This document shows positions 25,214 through 33,356 of a DNA stretch of 37,826 nt, one piece after another (the stretch's first letter is position 1; each line of letters opens with the position of its first letter). A model generated the notes under the pieces. That model ran no database searches, had not been told where the DNA came from, and worked only from the letters and a program-made list of their open reading frames with translations. The translations under genes were made by a program, and so were the position numbers. This DNA is from Glycomyces dulcitolivorans (GTDB lineage: Bacteria; Actinomycetota; Actinomycetes; Mycobacteriales; Micromonosporaceae), in contig NZ_QFRW01000078.1 of the NCBI RefSeq assembly GCF_003265355.1, positions 1-37,826 of the forward strand, written 5' to 3'.

Positions 25214-26230
25214 ATGCCTGCGAACACCTCTCAAATCGCCTCGCCCCCAACGACTCCGACCGCCAGGGCCCGCATCGATGCCCTCGACGTGGTGCGCGGA
25301 TTCGCGCTCTGCGGAATCCTCGTGGTGAACATTCCGCCGATCGCGAGCATCGGCGGGCCCGTGACGACCGGCCTGTCGGGGTCGTCCGAGGACTGGCTGG
25401 GGCTGTTGACAGTCCACCGGTTCTTCCCGATCTTCTCGCTGCTGTTCGGGATCGGCTTCGCGCTCCAGATGCGTTCTGCCGCAGGCCGGGTCCCGCGTCC
25501 GCGGCTGGTGCTGGCGCGGCGACTGCTCGTGCTGCTCGGCATCGGCGTGCTGCACTTCCTGGTGTGGCCCGGCGACATCCTGACCACGTACGCCGTGGTC
25601 GGCCTGGCGGTCCTGCTGCCGGCGACGTGGCTGCCGCGCTGGGCCGGGGCCGGGCTCGCGGCGGCGCTGATCGCGACCTCTCTGGTCCTCGGCGGCGACC
25701 GGCTCGTGCTCGTTGCGGGGTTGTTCCTGCTGGGTGCCGCCCTGGTGCGGTACGGGGTCGTCGACCGGATCGAGCGGTCGACACGGGTGCCGCTGGTGCT
25801 GGGACTGGTCCTCACGGCCGTCGCGGCGCCGCTGGTCTGGGCGCAGGTCGACGCCGACCTGGGCGACGTGCTGTTCGGCCGCGTCGTGAACGCGGCCGGG
25901 CTGCTGCTCGCCGGCGTCTACATCTGCGCGGTGCTGGTCCTGCTGCGCACGCCGCTGCGGACCGTCCTCCACACCGCCTTCGCCCCGCTGGGCCGGATGG
26001 CGCTCACGAACTATCTCACGGCGACCCTGCTCGTCGGCGCGATCGGCCTCGCGATCGGCGGCTCGCCGCACGACTGGCCCGCAGCGCAAGTGCTGCTGAT
26101 CGCCGCCGCCGTCCTCATCGTCCAGTGGCTGTGGTCGACGCTCTGGCTGCGCCGCTTCCGCTTCGGCCCCGTCGAATGGCTCTGGCGCTGGGCGACCTGG
26201 GCCCGCCGCCCGGCCCTGCGCCGCAGTTGA
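25214..26230 (+). CDS. DUF418 family polytopic membrane protein
   Basis: A 338-residue protein with about nine membrane segments. The N-terminal signature [20 protein letters not shown], the [13 protein letters not shown] helix, [16 protein letters not shown] and a C-terminal [10 protein letters not shown], with a final [16 protein letters not shown], define DUF418 (YeiB-like). Members are suspected acyltransferase-like or transport proteins, but no reaction is established. The ATG at 25214 is preceded by AGGATGAGG; GTG at 25181 is an alternative. A terminator follows 5 bases after the stop. Confidence 0.9.
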   Translation: MPANTSQIASPPTTPTARARIDALDVVRGFALCGILVVNIPPIASIGGPVTTGLSGSSEDWLGLLTVHRFFPIFSLLFGIGFALQMRSAAGRVPRPRLVLARRLLVLLGIGVLHFLVWPGDILTTYAVVGLAVLLPATWLPRWAGAGLAAALIATSLVLGGDRLVLVAGLFLLGAALVRYGVVDRIERSTRVPLVLGLVLTAVAAPLVWAQVDADLGDVLFGRVVNAAGLLLAGVYICAVLVLLRTPLRTVLHTAFAPLGRMALTNYLTATLLVGAIGLAIGGSPHDWPAAQVLLIAAAVLIVQWLWSTLWLRRFRFGPVEWLWRWATWARRPALRRS

Positions 26231-26234
26231 AAAA

Positions 26235-26275
26235 GGACCGGGCCCGAGCGGGTGCGGCTCGGGCCCGGGGTCTTT
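26235..26275. terminator. Terminator between the DUF418 gene and the MFS pump
   Basis: A 12-bp perfect stem (26238-26249 with 26257-26268) closes a 7-base loop; the flanks GA and TC extend it with a two-base bulge, and TCTTT follows. It separates two convergent genes ending at 26230 and 26284. Confidence 0.85.
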
Positions 26276-26283
26276 GCGCGGAT

Positions 26284-27864
26284 CTACTTGGCGCCGAGGA
26301 CGGTCTCCTCGCCGACGGCGATCTCCTCGATGAGGTCGACGGTCTCGCGCAGGCGCACCGGCGTCAGGAACAGCGCGGCGATGAAGCCCGCGGCCGCGAT
26401 GCACGCGGAGATCAGGAACAGGTGGCCGGTCGCGTCGCCGTAGGAGGCGCGCACGATCTCGGCGATCGGCTCGGGCATCGCGTCCAAGTCGAGGCTGGAG
26501 CTCGAAGCGCCCGCCGCGCCCGCGTCGATCCCGATGGCCGCCAGGCCTTCGCGGATCTTGTCGGCGACCTGGTTCGCGAGGACCGCGCCCAGGACCGAGA
26601 CGCCGATCGTGCCGCCCAGGGAGCGGAAGAACGTGATCGCGCCCGAGGCCGCGCCGAGTTCGCGCAGCGGCACCGAGTTCTGGACGACCAGGACCAGGTT
26701 CTGCATCGACATGCCCACACCGACGCCGACCGCGAACATCCCGAAGCCCATGAACACCAGGGACGTCTCGTGGTCGATGGTCGCGAGCATCGCGAATCCG
26801 GCCGTCAGGACCAGCGTCCCTGTGATGATGTACGGCTTGACGCTCCCCGACTTCGAGACCATGCGCCCCGCGACCGCCGAGGCCACGAGCACGCCGAACA
26901 TCATCGGGATCGTCAGCAGGCCCGCCTCGGTCGGCGAGAAGCCGCGCGAGATCTGGAAGTACTGGCCGAGGAACACCGACCCGCCGAACATGGCCATGCC
27001 GACCGCGAGGCTCGCCACGGTGGCGAGGGCCGGGTCGCGGCGCTTGAGGACGTGCAGCGGGACCACCGGCTGGCTGACGCGGGTCTCCACGAGCGCCGCC
27101 GCGGCGAGGATGACCACCGCGCCGCCGGCCATGGCGAGGGTCTGCCAGGAGATCCAGTCGAAATCGTCGCCGACGAACGTGACCCACAGCAGCAGCAGGC
27201 TGACGCCGGCTGCGATGAGGACCGCGCCGAGGTAGTCGACCTTCGTGTCGGTCTTCTTCGTCTCGTCCAGGTGCAGCGTGCGCGTGAGCATCGCGAAGGC
27301 GATCACCGTGATCGGGACGGCGAGGAAGAAGCACCACTGCCAGCCGAGCCAGTCCGCGTCGGTGATCGCGCCGCCCAGGAGCGGGCCGCCGACGGTGGAG
27401 ACGGCCATGACGCCGCCGAGGTAGCCGTTGTACCGGCCGCGCTCCTTCGGGCTGACCATCGCGCCGATGATGACCTGCACGAGGACCTGGAGGGCGCCCA
27501 TGCCGAGGCCCTGGACGGCGCGGAGGGCGATGAGCTGCTCGGTGTTCTGCACGAGGCCGCACGCGAGCGACGCGGCGGCGAAGATCACGATGGCGATCTG
27601 GAGCAGGCGCTTCTTGTCGAACAGGTCGGCGAGCTTGCCCCACACGGGCGTCGAGGCGGTGCTCGCGAGGAGGGTGGCGGTGACGACCCAGGTGTACTGG
27701 GACTGGCTGCCTCCCAGGTCGCCCACGATCTGCGGGAGGGCGACGGAGACGACGGTCGACGAGACCATCGCGGCGAACAGGACCATCAGCAGGCCGGAGA
27801 GGGCCCGGAGGACCTCCCGGTGCGTCATGGGCGCCTGCGCCGGGGCGTCGGATACGGCGGTCAA
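26284..27864 (-). CDS. DHA2-type MFS multidrug efflux transporter
   Basis: A 526-residue, 14-segment proton-driven exporter (EmrB/QacA type). Landmarks are VSVALPQIVGDLGGSQSQ and the WVVTATLL helix, motif A as GKLADLFDKKRLL near residue 75, LRAVQGLGMGAL, and the antiporter motif C as STVGGPLLGGAI near residue 158. The start is TTG at 27864, supported by AGGAGG seven nt upstream and by the absence of another start in place. It is divergent from a TetR gene with operator-like palindromes between them, so expression is probably released when a drug or metabolite binds TetR. The substrate is unknown. Confidence 0.93.
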   Translation of the reverse strand: MTAVSDAPAQAPMTHREVLRALSGLLMVLFAAMVSSTVVSVALPQIVGDLGGSQSQYTWVVTATLLASTASTPVWGKLADLFDKKRLLQIAIVIFAAASLACGLVQNTEQLIALRAVQGLGMGALQVLVQVIIGAMVSPKERGRYNGYLGGVMAVSTVGGPLLGGAITDADWLGWQWCFFLAVPITVIAFAMLTRTLHLDETKKTDTKVDYLGAVLIAAGVSLLLLWVTFVGDDFDWISWQTLAMAGGAVVILAAAALVETRVSQPVVPLHVLKRRDPALATVASLAVGMAMFGGSVFLGQYFQISRGFSPTEAGLLTIPMMFGVLVASAVAGRMVSKSGSVKPYIITGTLVLTAGFAMLATIDHETSLVFMGFGMFAVGVGVGMSMQNLVLVVQNSVPLRELGAASGAITFFRSLGGTIGVSVLGAVLANQVADKIREGLAAIGIDAGAAGASSSSLDLDAMPEPIAEIVRASYGDATGHLFLISACIAAAGFIAALFLTPVRLRETVDLIEEIAVGEETVLGAK

Positions 27865-27956
27865 AGGACGGCCTCCTATGGTGTTTCGGGAGGAAGGGAC
27901 GCAGGGCTCGACGGCCCGGCGGCCCGGTTCGCGGTGGTTTCCGGGGGACGCGAGGT

Positions 27957-27977
27957 TAGTGAACGGCGCGTCTCTTA
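27957..27977. promoter_or_regulatory. Degenerate second TetR operator
   Basis: The left arm TAGTGAACG repeats the main operator's arm exactly. The right arm CGTCTCTTA matches only 5 of 9 positions. Its centre is 36 bp from the main operator, which would place a second repressor dimer nearer the MFS gene. Confidence 0.5.
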
Positions 27978-27992
27978 TTTCAAGCTAGCATT

Positions 27993-28013
27993 TAGTGAAC
28001 GCAACGTTCACTA
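27993..28013. promoter_or_regulatory. TetR operator between the pump and its regulator
   Basis: Perfect 9-bp inverted arms TAGTGAACG and CGTTCACTA flank CAA, 12 bp before the TetR start codon at 28025. The position suits repression of both divergent genes. Confidence 0.85.
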
Positions 28014-28024
28014 TCGAAAGGATC

Positions 28025-28615
28025 ATGGTGACCGAGTCCACACCGGGCCGCCGGCGCGGCGACGACCTGGAACACGCCATCTTCGACGCCGCGCTCGCCG
28101 AGCTCGCCGAGGTCGGCTACGCCAACGTCCGCATGGAGGCCGTCGCTGCCCGCGCCAAGGCGGGCAAGGCGTCCCTCTACAAGCGCTGGCCCGACCGCGC
28201 CCGCCTCATCCAGGCCGCCGCCCGCTACAAGGCCACCGAGGTCGAGCCCGCCTTCGAACCCAGCGGCGACCTCCGCGGCGACCTCCTCAAGGTCATGAAG
28301 CACATCGCGGCCCAGCAGTCCACGCCCTTCGGCGAGGCGATCCGCGGCTGGATCGGCGAACTGCGCAGCACCCCCGCCGAGCTCACCGAGGAGCTGCGCA
28401 CGAAGATCGAGACGCCGCGCATAAGAATCTTCGCGAAGATCTACGAGGACGGCATCGCCCGCGGCACCGTCAAGCCCGAGGCGCTCAACCCGCGCGTGGT
28501 GAACCTGGCGCCCACCTTGATCACCCACTACTTCCTGACGCGCGCCGAGTCGCCGCCCGACGAGGTCATCGAGGAGTTCCTGGACCAGATCGTGATGCCC
28601 CTGATCAGCGCTTAG
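28025..28615 (+). CDS. TetR-family repressor of the divergent MFS pump
   Basis: A 196-residue regulator. The N-terminal helix-turn-helix covers about residues 17-62 (AIFDAALAELAEVGYANVRM, VAARAKAGKASLYKRWPDRARLI); the tryptophan after YKR and the downstream HIAAQQSTPFGEAIRGWIGE suit the TetR_C_11/16 ligand domain. The ATG at 28025 follows AAAGGATC. The divergent DHA2 pump and the palindrome at 27993-28013 make it the likely local repressor, also of itself. Its stop codon overlaps that of the next, convergent gene (28612-28615). Confidence 0.92.
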   Translation: MVTESTPGRRRGDDLEHAIFDAALAELAEVGYANVRMEAVAARAKAGKASLYKRWPDRARLIQAAARYKATEVEPAFEPSGDLRGDLLKVMKHIAAQQSTPFGEAIRGWIGELRSTPAELTEELRTKIETPRIRIFAKIYEDGIARGTVKPEALNPRVVNLAPTLITHYFLTRAESPPDEVIEEFLDQIVMPLISA

Positions 28616-29265
28616 GCGATCGACGCGGCGGCGGCGCGAAGCGCCGCGATCTCCGCTGCGGAGGACTCGCGGGCGATGACGGCGATGTCGCAGATGAACA
28701 CCCGCTTGGAGGCGGGGAATGCGGCGGCAACCCGTGAGGGCTCCTCCAACAGCGCCGTGTAGATCTCAATCCCCTTGGCGTAGAACAAGTCCACGAGCAC
28801 CAACTGACCGTCGGCCCGCCGCATGACATTGCCGGGATTCCGGTCGAGCCCGCCCCAGAACGGAATGGAACGCGAAGCCTCAGCGTCCAGTCGCTCGGCT
28901 TCAGCCCTCACGGAGGCGATCGGATCACCGGCCTCGGCAGCGTCCCACCTGGCGACGATCGCCGCCTGATTCTCATCGGAGGCAGGCAGCAGCGACTCCA
29001 TGACGGTGACCCGCCCACCCCCGGAAAGCTCGGTGTCGAACTCGATCCGGGGCAGCATGGAATGCCAGGGCAGGGCCCGGCACAGCTCAACGAAAACCCC
29101 ATAGCCGGGCTCGAAAGCGCAGACACGCGCCACGGACAGCCCATCCGGAGATCGCCAAACATGGGCCCAATCCCCTATGCCGCAAACACTCCACCCGTCG
29201 GCAAGCAGTAGTGCTGCAACAGCCCGATGATCCAACTCGTGAGAGAACTCCACGCCGAGGAGCAT
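28612..29265 (-). CDS. Kinase-like hypothetical protein
   Basis: About 217 residues from the Met at 29265; earlier in-frame starts exist at 29313 and 29340, so the N-terminus is uncertain. The only recognisable part is a kinase-type catalytic segment, GLDRNPGNVM then VLVDLF: Asp and Asn are spaced as in HRDxxxxN, and the later Asp fits the metal-binding DFG position. The His before the Asp is replaced by Gly-Leu, and no glycine-rich loop is obvious. It may be a small or degenerate protein/aminoglycoside kinase-like fold. It converges with the TetR gene, overlapping stops by 4 bases, and is divergent from the DUF4259 gene. Confidence 0.6.
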   Translation of the reverse strand: MLLGVEFSHELDHRAVAALLLADGWSVCGIGDWAHVWRSPDGLSVARVCAFEPGYGVFVELCRALPWHSMLPRIEFDTELSGGGRVTVMESLLPASDENQAAIVARWDAAEAGDPIASVRAEAERLDAEASRSIPFWGGLDRNPGNVMRRADGQLVLVDLFYAKGIEIYTALLEEPSRVAAAFPASKRVFICDIAVIARESSAAEIAALRAAAASIA

Positions 29266-29361
29266 AAACACCAGGCACCCCCGGAGGACACCAGTTTTCG
29301 GCGTCGCTGTCATACCCGGCGAATACACTCGCCCCACCATCGACCCCCGAAGGAGCAGCGC

Positions 29362-29787
29362 ATGGGCGCTTGGGATTACGGACCGTTCGACAACGACGGC
29401 TCATGGGACTGCATCGCCGCCCTCACCGACGACGCCGACGCCAACACCGAGCGGCTCGAAGCCGCCCTGCTCGAAGTCCTCGTCACCCTCGACTACATCG
29501 AGAACCCCGAGGCCCAAGCCGCCGTCGGTGCCGCAACCCTGGTCGCCATCCACCTCGGCGCCCCCTCCCCCAGCGAACGCGTCACCGAACTCCTCGACGC
29601 CCACCCCTTCGACGCCGCCTACCTCCGCGACACCGCCCGCCGCACCCTCAAACGCGTCACCGAAAACCCCCGCGACAACGAATGGCACGCCCTCTGGCTC
29701 GAATCAGGAGCCCTCGAAAAAGCCCTCGCCCTCATGACCCCCTACAAAGAAGCCCTCGAAGCCTCCGACTCTTCCGAAGCGGCCTGA
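29362..29787 (+). CDS. DUF4259 family protein
   Basis: A 141-residue soluble protein beginning MGAWDYGPFDNDGSWD, the hallmark of DUF4259, followed by an all-helical body (AALLEVLVTLDYIENPEAQAAV) and a WLESGALEKAL tail. AGGAG lies 6 nt before the ATG. Function is unknown; family members are scattered near polymorphic toxin or defence genes and often described as hypothetical. A TACACT at 29324-29329 could be its -10. The last 250 bases use C at almost every third position. Confidence 0.88.
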   Translation: MGAWDYGPFDNDGSWDCIAALTDDADANTERLEAALLEVLVTLDYIENPEAQAAVGAATLVAIHLGAPSPSERVTELLDAHPFDAAYLRDTARRTLKRVTENPRDNEWHALWLESGALEKALALMTPYKEALEASDSSEAA

Positions 29788-29792
29788 GCGGT

Positions 29793-30809
29793 TTATTCGA
29801 GGGTCCAAACGCAGTCGCCGCTGAACTCGACACCGGTATCCGAGTCAGCGATCTCGATGCGGCCCTGAGCGCCGCCGTCGATGTTGTCATTGGCGATGAT
29901 GTCATCGAGGTCAAGGCTGAACCCGTCGAGTCGGGCCACATAACAGCTGTCGAGGATGCCGTCGCCCGGCGCCTGCGTCGTGTACGTGCCGGGCTGGATC
30001 TCCGTGCCGACCTCCCAGATACCGGCGCCGATCTCCTCACTCGGAGGGGCGAGCGTCTCCTCGGTCGCGGGCACCCATTCGCAGCCGCCGGAGAACTCCA
30101 CTCCGGCATCGTCGTCGGCGATGGTAATCCGGCCTCGCGCATCCGAGTCGAGGTTCGTGTTGGAGATGATGTCGTCGAGCTCGCCGCTGAACCCGGCGAG
30201 CCGGGCGACGTAGCATCCGAAGCTGTTGTCGGCCCAGGTCACGTACGTGCCCGGTTCGATTTCGGCACCGACCTCCCACTGGCCGTCGCCGATCCCGGCG
30301 GGCTCTTCGACTTCTTCTTCCTCTGCGGGAGCCGCATCCCCCTCGCCTGCTTCGGCTTCGTCCTCGGCGGCGGCGCGCTCGTCTTGGCCCGCCTCGGTGT
30401 CGGAGCTCTCGGGCACGTCGAATGACCCGAACGCCACAGCGGCCACCAAACCGACGATGACCGCGGCGATGCCGGTGGCGAGACCCGCGACGGCCGAACT
30501 GCGGTTCGTGGCCGCGCCGCGGTTGGCCTTGCCGATGCCGAGGGCGCCGAACACGATCGCGATGATGCCCGCGATGAGCCCGAGGCATCCGAGCACCGGG
30601 ATCCAGCTGACCGCGAGGCCGGAGATGCCCAGGATCAGCGCGGTCAGGCCCATCCCGTTCGAGGGTCCGACGGGTCCGACCGGTACCGGCGGCGGAGGCT
30701 GGTAGTAGGTCGGGGGCGGCGGGTACAGGGCCGCCGTCTGCGGCTGGGAGGCGGTGTCGTCAGCCGGAGCCCGATTGATCTCGGGGTCACTGAAGGTGGG
30801 ATCGCTCAT
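29793..30809 (-). CDS. DUF4190 membrane protein with twin C-terminal repeats
   Basis: A 338-residue protein. The N-terminus (1-50) is Pro/Tyr-rich and cytosolic; two membrane segments follow (about 54-92 and 104-128, the DUF4190 pattern LGLIAGIIAIVFGALGIGKA); then an acidic linker (132-170). Two 70-residue repeats (177-245 and 264-335) share WEVG-EI-PGTY-T, CYVARL-GFS, LDDII-N-N and GVEFSG-C-W. Each has two Cys (199/243, 289/333) that may form a disulfide outside the cell. The ATG at 30809 has only a weak upstream GAGAG. It is convergent with DUF4259, stops 5 bases apart. Function unknown; the repeats look like a surface binding module. Confidence 0.85.
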   Translation of the reverse strand: MSDPTFSDPEINRAPADDTASQPQTAALYPPPPTYYQPPPPVPVGPVGPSNGMGLTALILGISGLAVSWIPVLGCLGLIAGIIAIVFGALGIGKANRGAATNRSSAVAGLATGIAAVIVGLVAAVAFGSFDVPESSDTEAGQDERAAAEDEAEAGEGDAAPAEEEEVEEPAGIGDGQWEVGAEIEPGTYVTWADNSFGCYVARLAGFSGELDDIISNTNLDSDARGRITIADDDAGVEFSGGCEWVPATEETLAPPSEEIGAGIWEVGTEIQPGTYTTQAPGDGILDSCYVARLDGFSLDLDDIIANDNIDGGAQGRIEIADSDTGVEFSGDCVWTLE

Positions 30810-30934
30810 GGAGGGGCAACTCTCAGATCGATTGACGGGCAGGTGACTCAATGTAGCCCCGCCGTTGCGGGCTCGAAAGTCCTTGTCCCCAATGGCAGCC
30901 GAACGGCCGCCAGGTCCGACCAACCAGACGACCG

Positions 30935-30971
30935 CGAAGGGCCGGAAGCGCATTGAGCTTCCGGCCCTTCG
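30935..30971 (-). terminator. Terminator of the RtcB gene
   Basis: A perfect 15-bp stem (30935-30949 with 30957-30971) closes a 7-base loop, starting 7 bases after the rtcB stop on the minus strand. There is no T tract. Confidence 0.88.
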
Positions 30972-30978
30972 GGTGGTC

Positions 30979-32166
30979 CTAGCCCTTGACGCAGATGACC
31001 TGGCGGAGGCGGGCGGTGATCTCCACAAGGTCTGACTGGGCGGCCATGACTTCGTCGATGTTCTTGTAGGCGCCGGGGATCTCGTCGATGACGCCGGGGT
31101 CCTTGCGGCATTCGACGCCCTTGGTCTGGGCGATGAGGTCCTCGGCGGTGAAGCGCTTGCGGGCGGCGCTGCGGCTCATCTTGCGGCCCGCGCCGTGGGA
31201 GGCCGACTCGTAGGCGGCGCCGTTGCCGAGGCCGCGGACGATGAAGCTCGACGCGCCCATGGAACCGGGGATGATCCCCATGTCGCCCAGGCCGGCCCGA
31301 ATGGCGCCCTTGCGGGTCACTAGGAGCTCCTGGCCGTCGTGAGTCTCCTCCGCGACGTAGTTGTGGTGCACGGAGATCTCGGACTCGAAGCGCGCCTTCT
31401 GGAACTTCTTCTTCACGACCTGGCGCAGCAGCGCCATCATGACCGCCCGGTTGCGGCGGGCGTACTCCTGGGCCCAGTACAGGTCGCGCCGGTACGCCTC
31501 CATCTGGGGCGTGTCGGCGATGAACACCGCGAGGTCCGGGTCCGGCAGATCCGCGTTGTGCGGCAGGCCCCGCGCCTTCTCGATGTGGTGCTGGGCCAGA
31601 GCGTTGCCGATGTATCGCGAGCCGGAGTGGAGCATGAGCCACACCTGCCCGTCATCAGATAGGCATACTTCCATAAAATGATTTCCGGAGCCTAGCGTGC
31701 CGAGCTGCTTCATCGCCTTCGCCTCGGCCCGGCGCGCCGGAGCCTGTGCGAGGTCGTCGAAGCCGGACCAGAACTCGTGCCAGCCGTGCAGGCCGGTCTT
31801 GAGGTGGCCGGTGTCGACCGAGCTCTTGTGCATGGCCTGTCCGACCGGGATCGCGGCCTCGATCGCCGAGCGCAGGCGGCTCAGGTCGTCGGGCAGGTCA
31901 TCAGCGGTCAGGGACGTCCGCTGGGCGGTCATGCCGCAGCCGATGTCGACGCCGACCGCGGCCGGGGAGACCGCGCCGCGCATGGCGATGACCGAGCCGA
32001 CCGTGGCGCCGATGCCGTAGTGGACGTCGGGCATGACCGCGACGCCGTGGACCCACGGCAGCTTGGCGATGTTGTACAGCTGGCTCTTCGCCTGGGGTTC
32101 GACGGCGTCGACGTCGCCCCACAGGCGGATCGGAGCCGCTTTCGATTCGAGGTCGGTAAAGGACAT
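30979..32166 (-). CDS. rtcB: RNA ligase RtcB
   Basis: A 395-residue GTP- and Mn-dependent ligase that joins RNA 2',3'-cyclic phosphate or 3'-phosphate ends to 5'-OH ends. All family signatures are present: PDVHYGIGATVG (46-57), the metal-binding Cys77 in GVDIGCGM, His163 in GSGNHFMEV, His180 in LHSGSR, VHHNYV (267-271), GSMGASSFIVRG, and the guanylated His324 in SHGAGRKMSR. The ATG at 32166 follows AGGAG. The length is close to the usual 390-410 for the short, actinobacterial form. Neither an RtcA cyclase nor an archease is adjacent, nor an RtcR regulator, so its trigger is not visible here. Confidence 0.96.
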   Translation of the reverse strand: MSFTDLESKAAPIRLWGDVDAVEPQAKSQLYNIAKLPWVHGVAVMPDVHYGIGATVGSVIAMRGAVSPAAVGVDIGCGMTAQRTSLTADDLPDDLSRLRSAIEAAIPVGQAMHKSSVDTGHLKTGLHGWHEFWSGFDDLAQAPARRAEAKAMKQLGTLGSGNHFMEVCLSDDGQVWLMLHSGSRYIGNALAQHHIEKARGLPHNADLPDPDLAVFIADTPQMEAYRRDLYWAQEYARRNRAVMMALLRQVVKKKFQKARFESEISVHHNYVAEETHDGQELLVTRKGAIRAGLGDMGIIPGSMGASSFIVRGLGNGAAYESASHGAGRKMSRSAARKRFTAEDLIAQTKGVECRKDPGVIDEIPGAYKNIDEVMAAQSDLVEITARLRQVICVKG

Positions 32167-32292
32167 GGCAGGCTCCTCTCGGAGGGGACACTGTGGACAA
32201 CTGAGCCGAGTTGCGGGGTCAATGTTCCTATGCCGGAGCATGAAAGATCAACGCAATTAATTCGAGCCGAGCAAGACGCCGACGACGTCGCG

Positions 32293-33207
32293 CTATTGGA
32301 GGGTCTCCACGAGGAGGTCGGTGAGCGCTTTCGCGTACTCGCCGTCCGGGTCGTAGTCGGGGTCGAAGACCGTCAGGTCCATGCCGGCGCAGCGGTCGTC
32401 GGAGGCGCACGTGGCGATGATCTGGCTGAGCTCGCCGAGGGAGATCCCGCCGGGGGCGGGCCCGTCGACCGCGGGCATCACGGAGGGGTCGATGACGTCG
32501 GCGTCGACGTGGAGCCAGAACGTGGCGACCTCGCCGAGCCGGTCGAGGGCCCATTCGGCGCTGCGGCCGACGCCGCCGGCGCGCAGGGCCGGGACGGTCC
32601 GCAGCGAGATCCCCGTGGCCTCCAGCTCGACCCGGTGCGGGTCGTCGGCGCGCAGGCCGAGCATCACCAGGTGGTCGGTGTCCACATAGGGCCGCAGGCC
32701 GCCGATGTCGGTGAGGTCGGGCTGGCCGCGCCCGGTCGCCAAAGCGAGCTCCTCGGCCGCGGCGGCGCCGACGTACTGGGAGTTGCCGGGGTGGCGGAAG
32801 TCGGAGTGGGCGTCGATGAACACCAGGCCGCGCGGCTTGCGGTCGCGCTCGGTGCGGCGGCGGGCCGCCAGGGCCGGGCCGAGGAGGATCGAGCAGTCGC
32901 CGCCGAGGACGAGGGGGAACCGCCGCTCCTGCCACAGGCGCTCGACCCGGTCGGCGAGGCGGCGCGTGTACTCGGCGATGGCCTTGGCCTGGCCGACGCC
33001 GTCGCCGGGGCGCCACGCGGACGCGTCGAAGCGCGGCGGGGTCAGGCACCCGGCGTCGAGGGCGTTCAGGCGGCCGACGAGCCGGTGGTCGCGAAGGGCC
33101 CCAGGGGCTTTCGCGCAGCCGGGGACGGTGTGCGGGGTGGGCGGCCGGAGGCCGAGGTTGGAGGGCGCGTCGAGGACTGCCACGCGTCTCGTCCGAGTCG
33201 CCGGCAC
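32293..33207 (-). CDS. Arginase/ureohydrolase-fold protein
   Basis: A 304-residue member of the arginase-agmatinase-formiminoglutamase superfamily of Mn-dependent amidinohydrolases. Metal motifs are GGDCS (103-106 region, Cys105), DAHSD (132-136) and HVDADVIDP (233-241). The first motif is GGDHS in classical arginase and agmatinase, so one His ligand is replaced by Cys; several actinobacterial relatives share this. The substrate cannot be told: guanidino compounds are most likely. The start is GTG at 33207, strongly supported by GGGAGG. It lies upstream of rtcB on the same strand, 126 bases apart, but there is no known link. Confidence 0.88.
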   Translation of the reverse strand: MPATRTRRVAVLDAPSNLGLRPPTPHTVPGCAKAPGALRDHRLVGRLNALDAGCLTPPRFDASAWRPGDGVGQAKAIAEYTRRLADRVERLWQERRFPLVLGGDCSILLGPALAARRRTERDRKPRGLVFIDAHSDFRHPGNSQYVGAAAAEELALATGRGQPDLTDIGGLRPYVDTDHLVMLGLRADDPHRVELEATGISLRTVPALRAGGVGRSAEWALDRLGEVATFWLHVDADVIDPSVMPAVDGPAPGGISLGELSQIIATCASDDRCAGMDLTVFDPDYDPDGEYAKALTDLLVETLQ

Positions 33208-33290
33208 CGTTCACCTCCCACCATTACCTGTCCCGCTAGCTTCGCACAGCGAACGCCGCGGCACCAGGTGATCTACCTCCTCCGAAAGGC

Positions 33291-33326
33291 CGAACCTCCA
33301 CGGCGACGGGTCGCCGTGGAGGTTCG
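33291..33326 (-). terminator. Terminator of the CnoX-like gene
   Basis: A perfect 16-bp stem (33291-33306 with 33311-33326) with a CGGG loop begins 30 bases past the stop at 33357 on the minus strand. No T tract follows. Confidence 0.88.
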
Positions 33327-33356
33327 AGGCCGCTTGGGGCCCTTGCAGATCGGTTG

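Noticed and set aside
24572-27643. A 1023-residue open frame on the minus strand
   Set aside because: It shadows the small membrane-protein genes, the DUF418 gene and the MFS gene in another frame, with Arg/Gln/Asp-rich low-complexity sequence.
32293-33207. Functional link of the arginase-fold protein to the spermidine synthase module as an agmatinase
   Set aside because: The genes are 15 kb apart and the metal motif is not that of classical agmatinase; only a loose pathway idea remained.
30979-33207. An rtcB repair operon with the arginase-fold gene
   Set aside because: The 126-bp gap and the separate ribosome sites give no evidence of coupling, and no RtcA, RtcR or archease gene is present.
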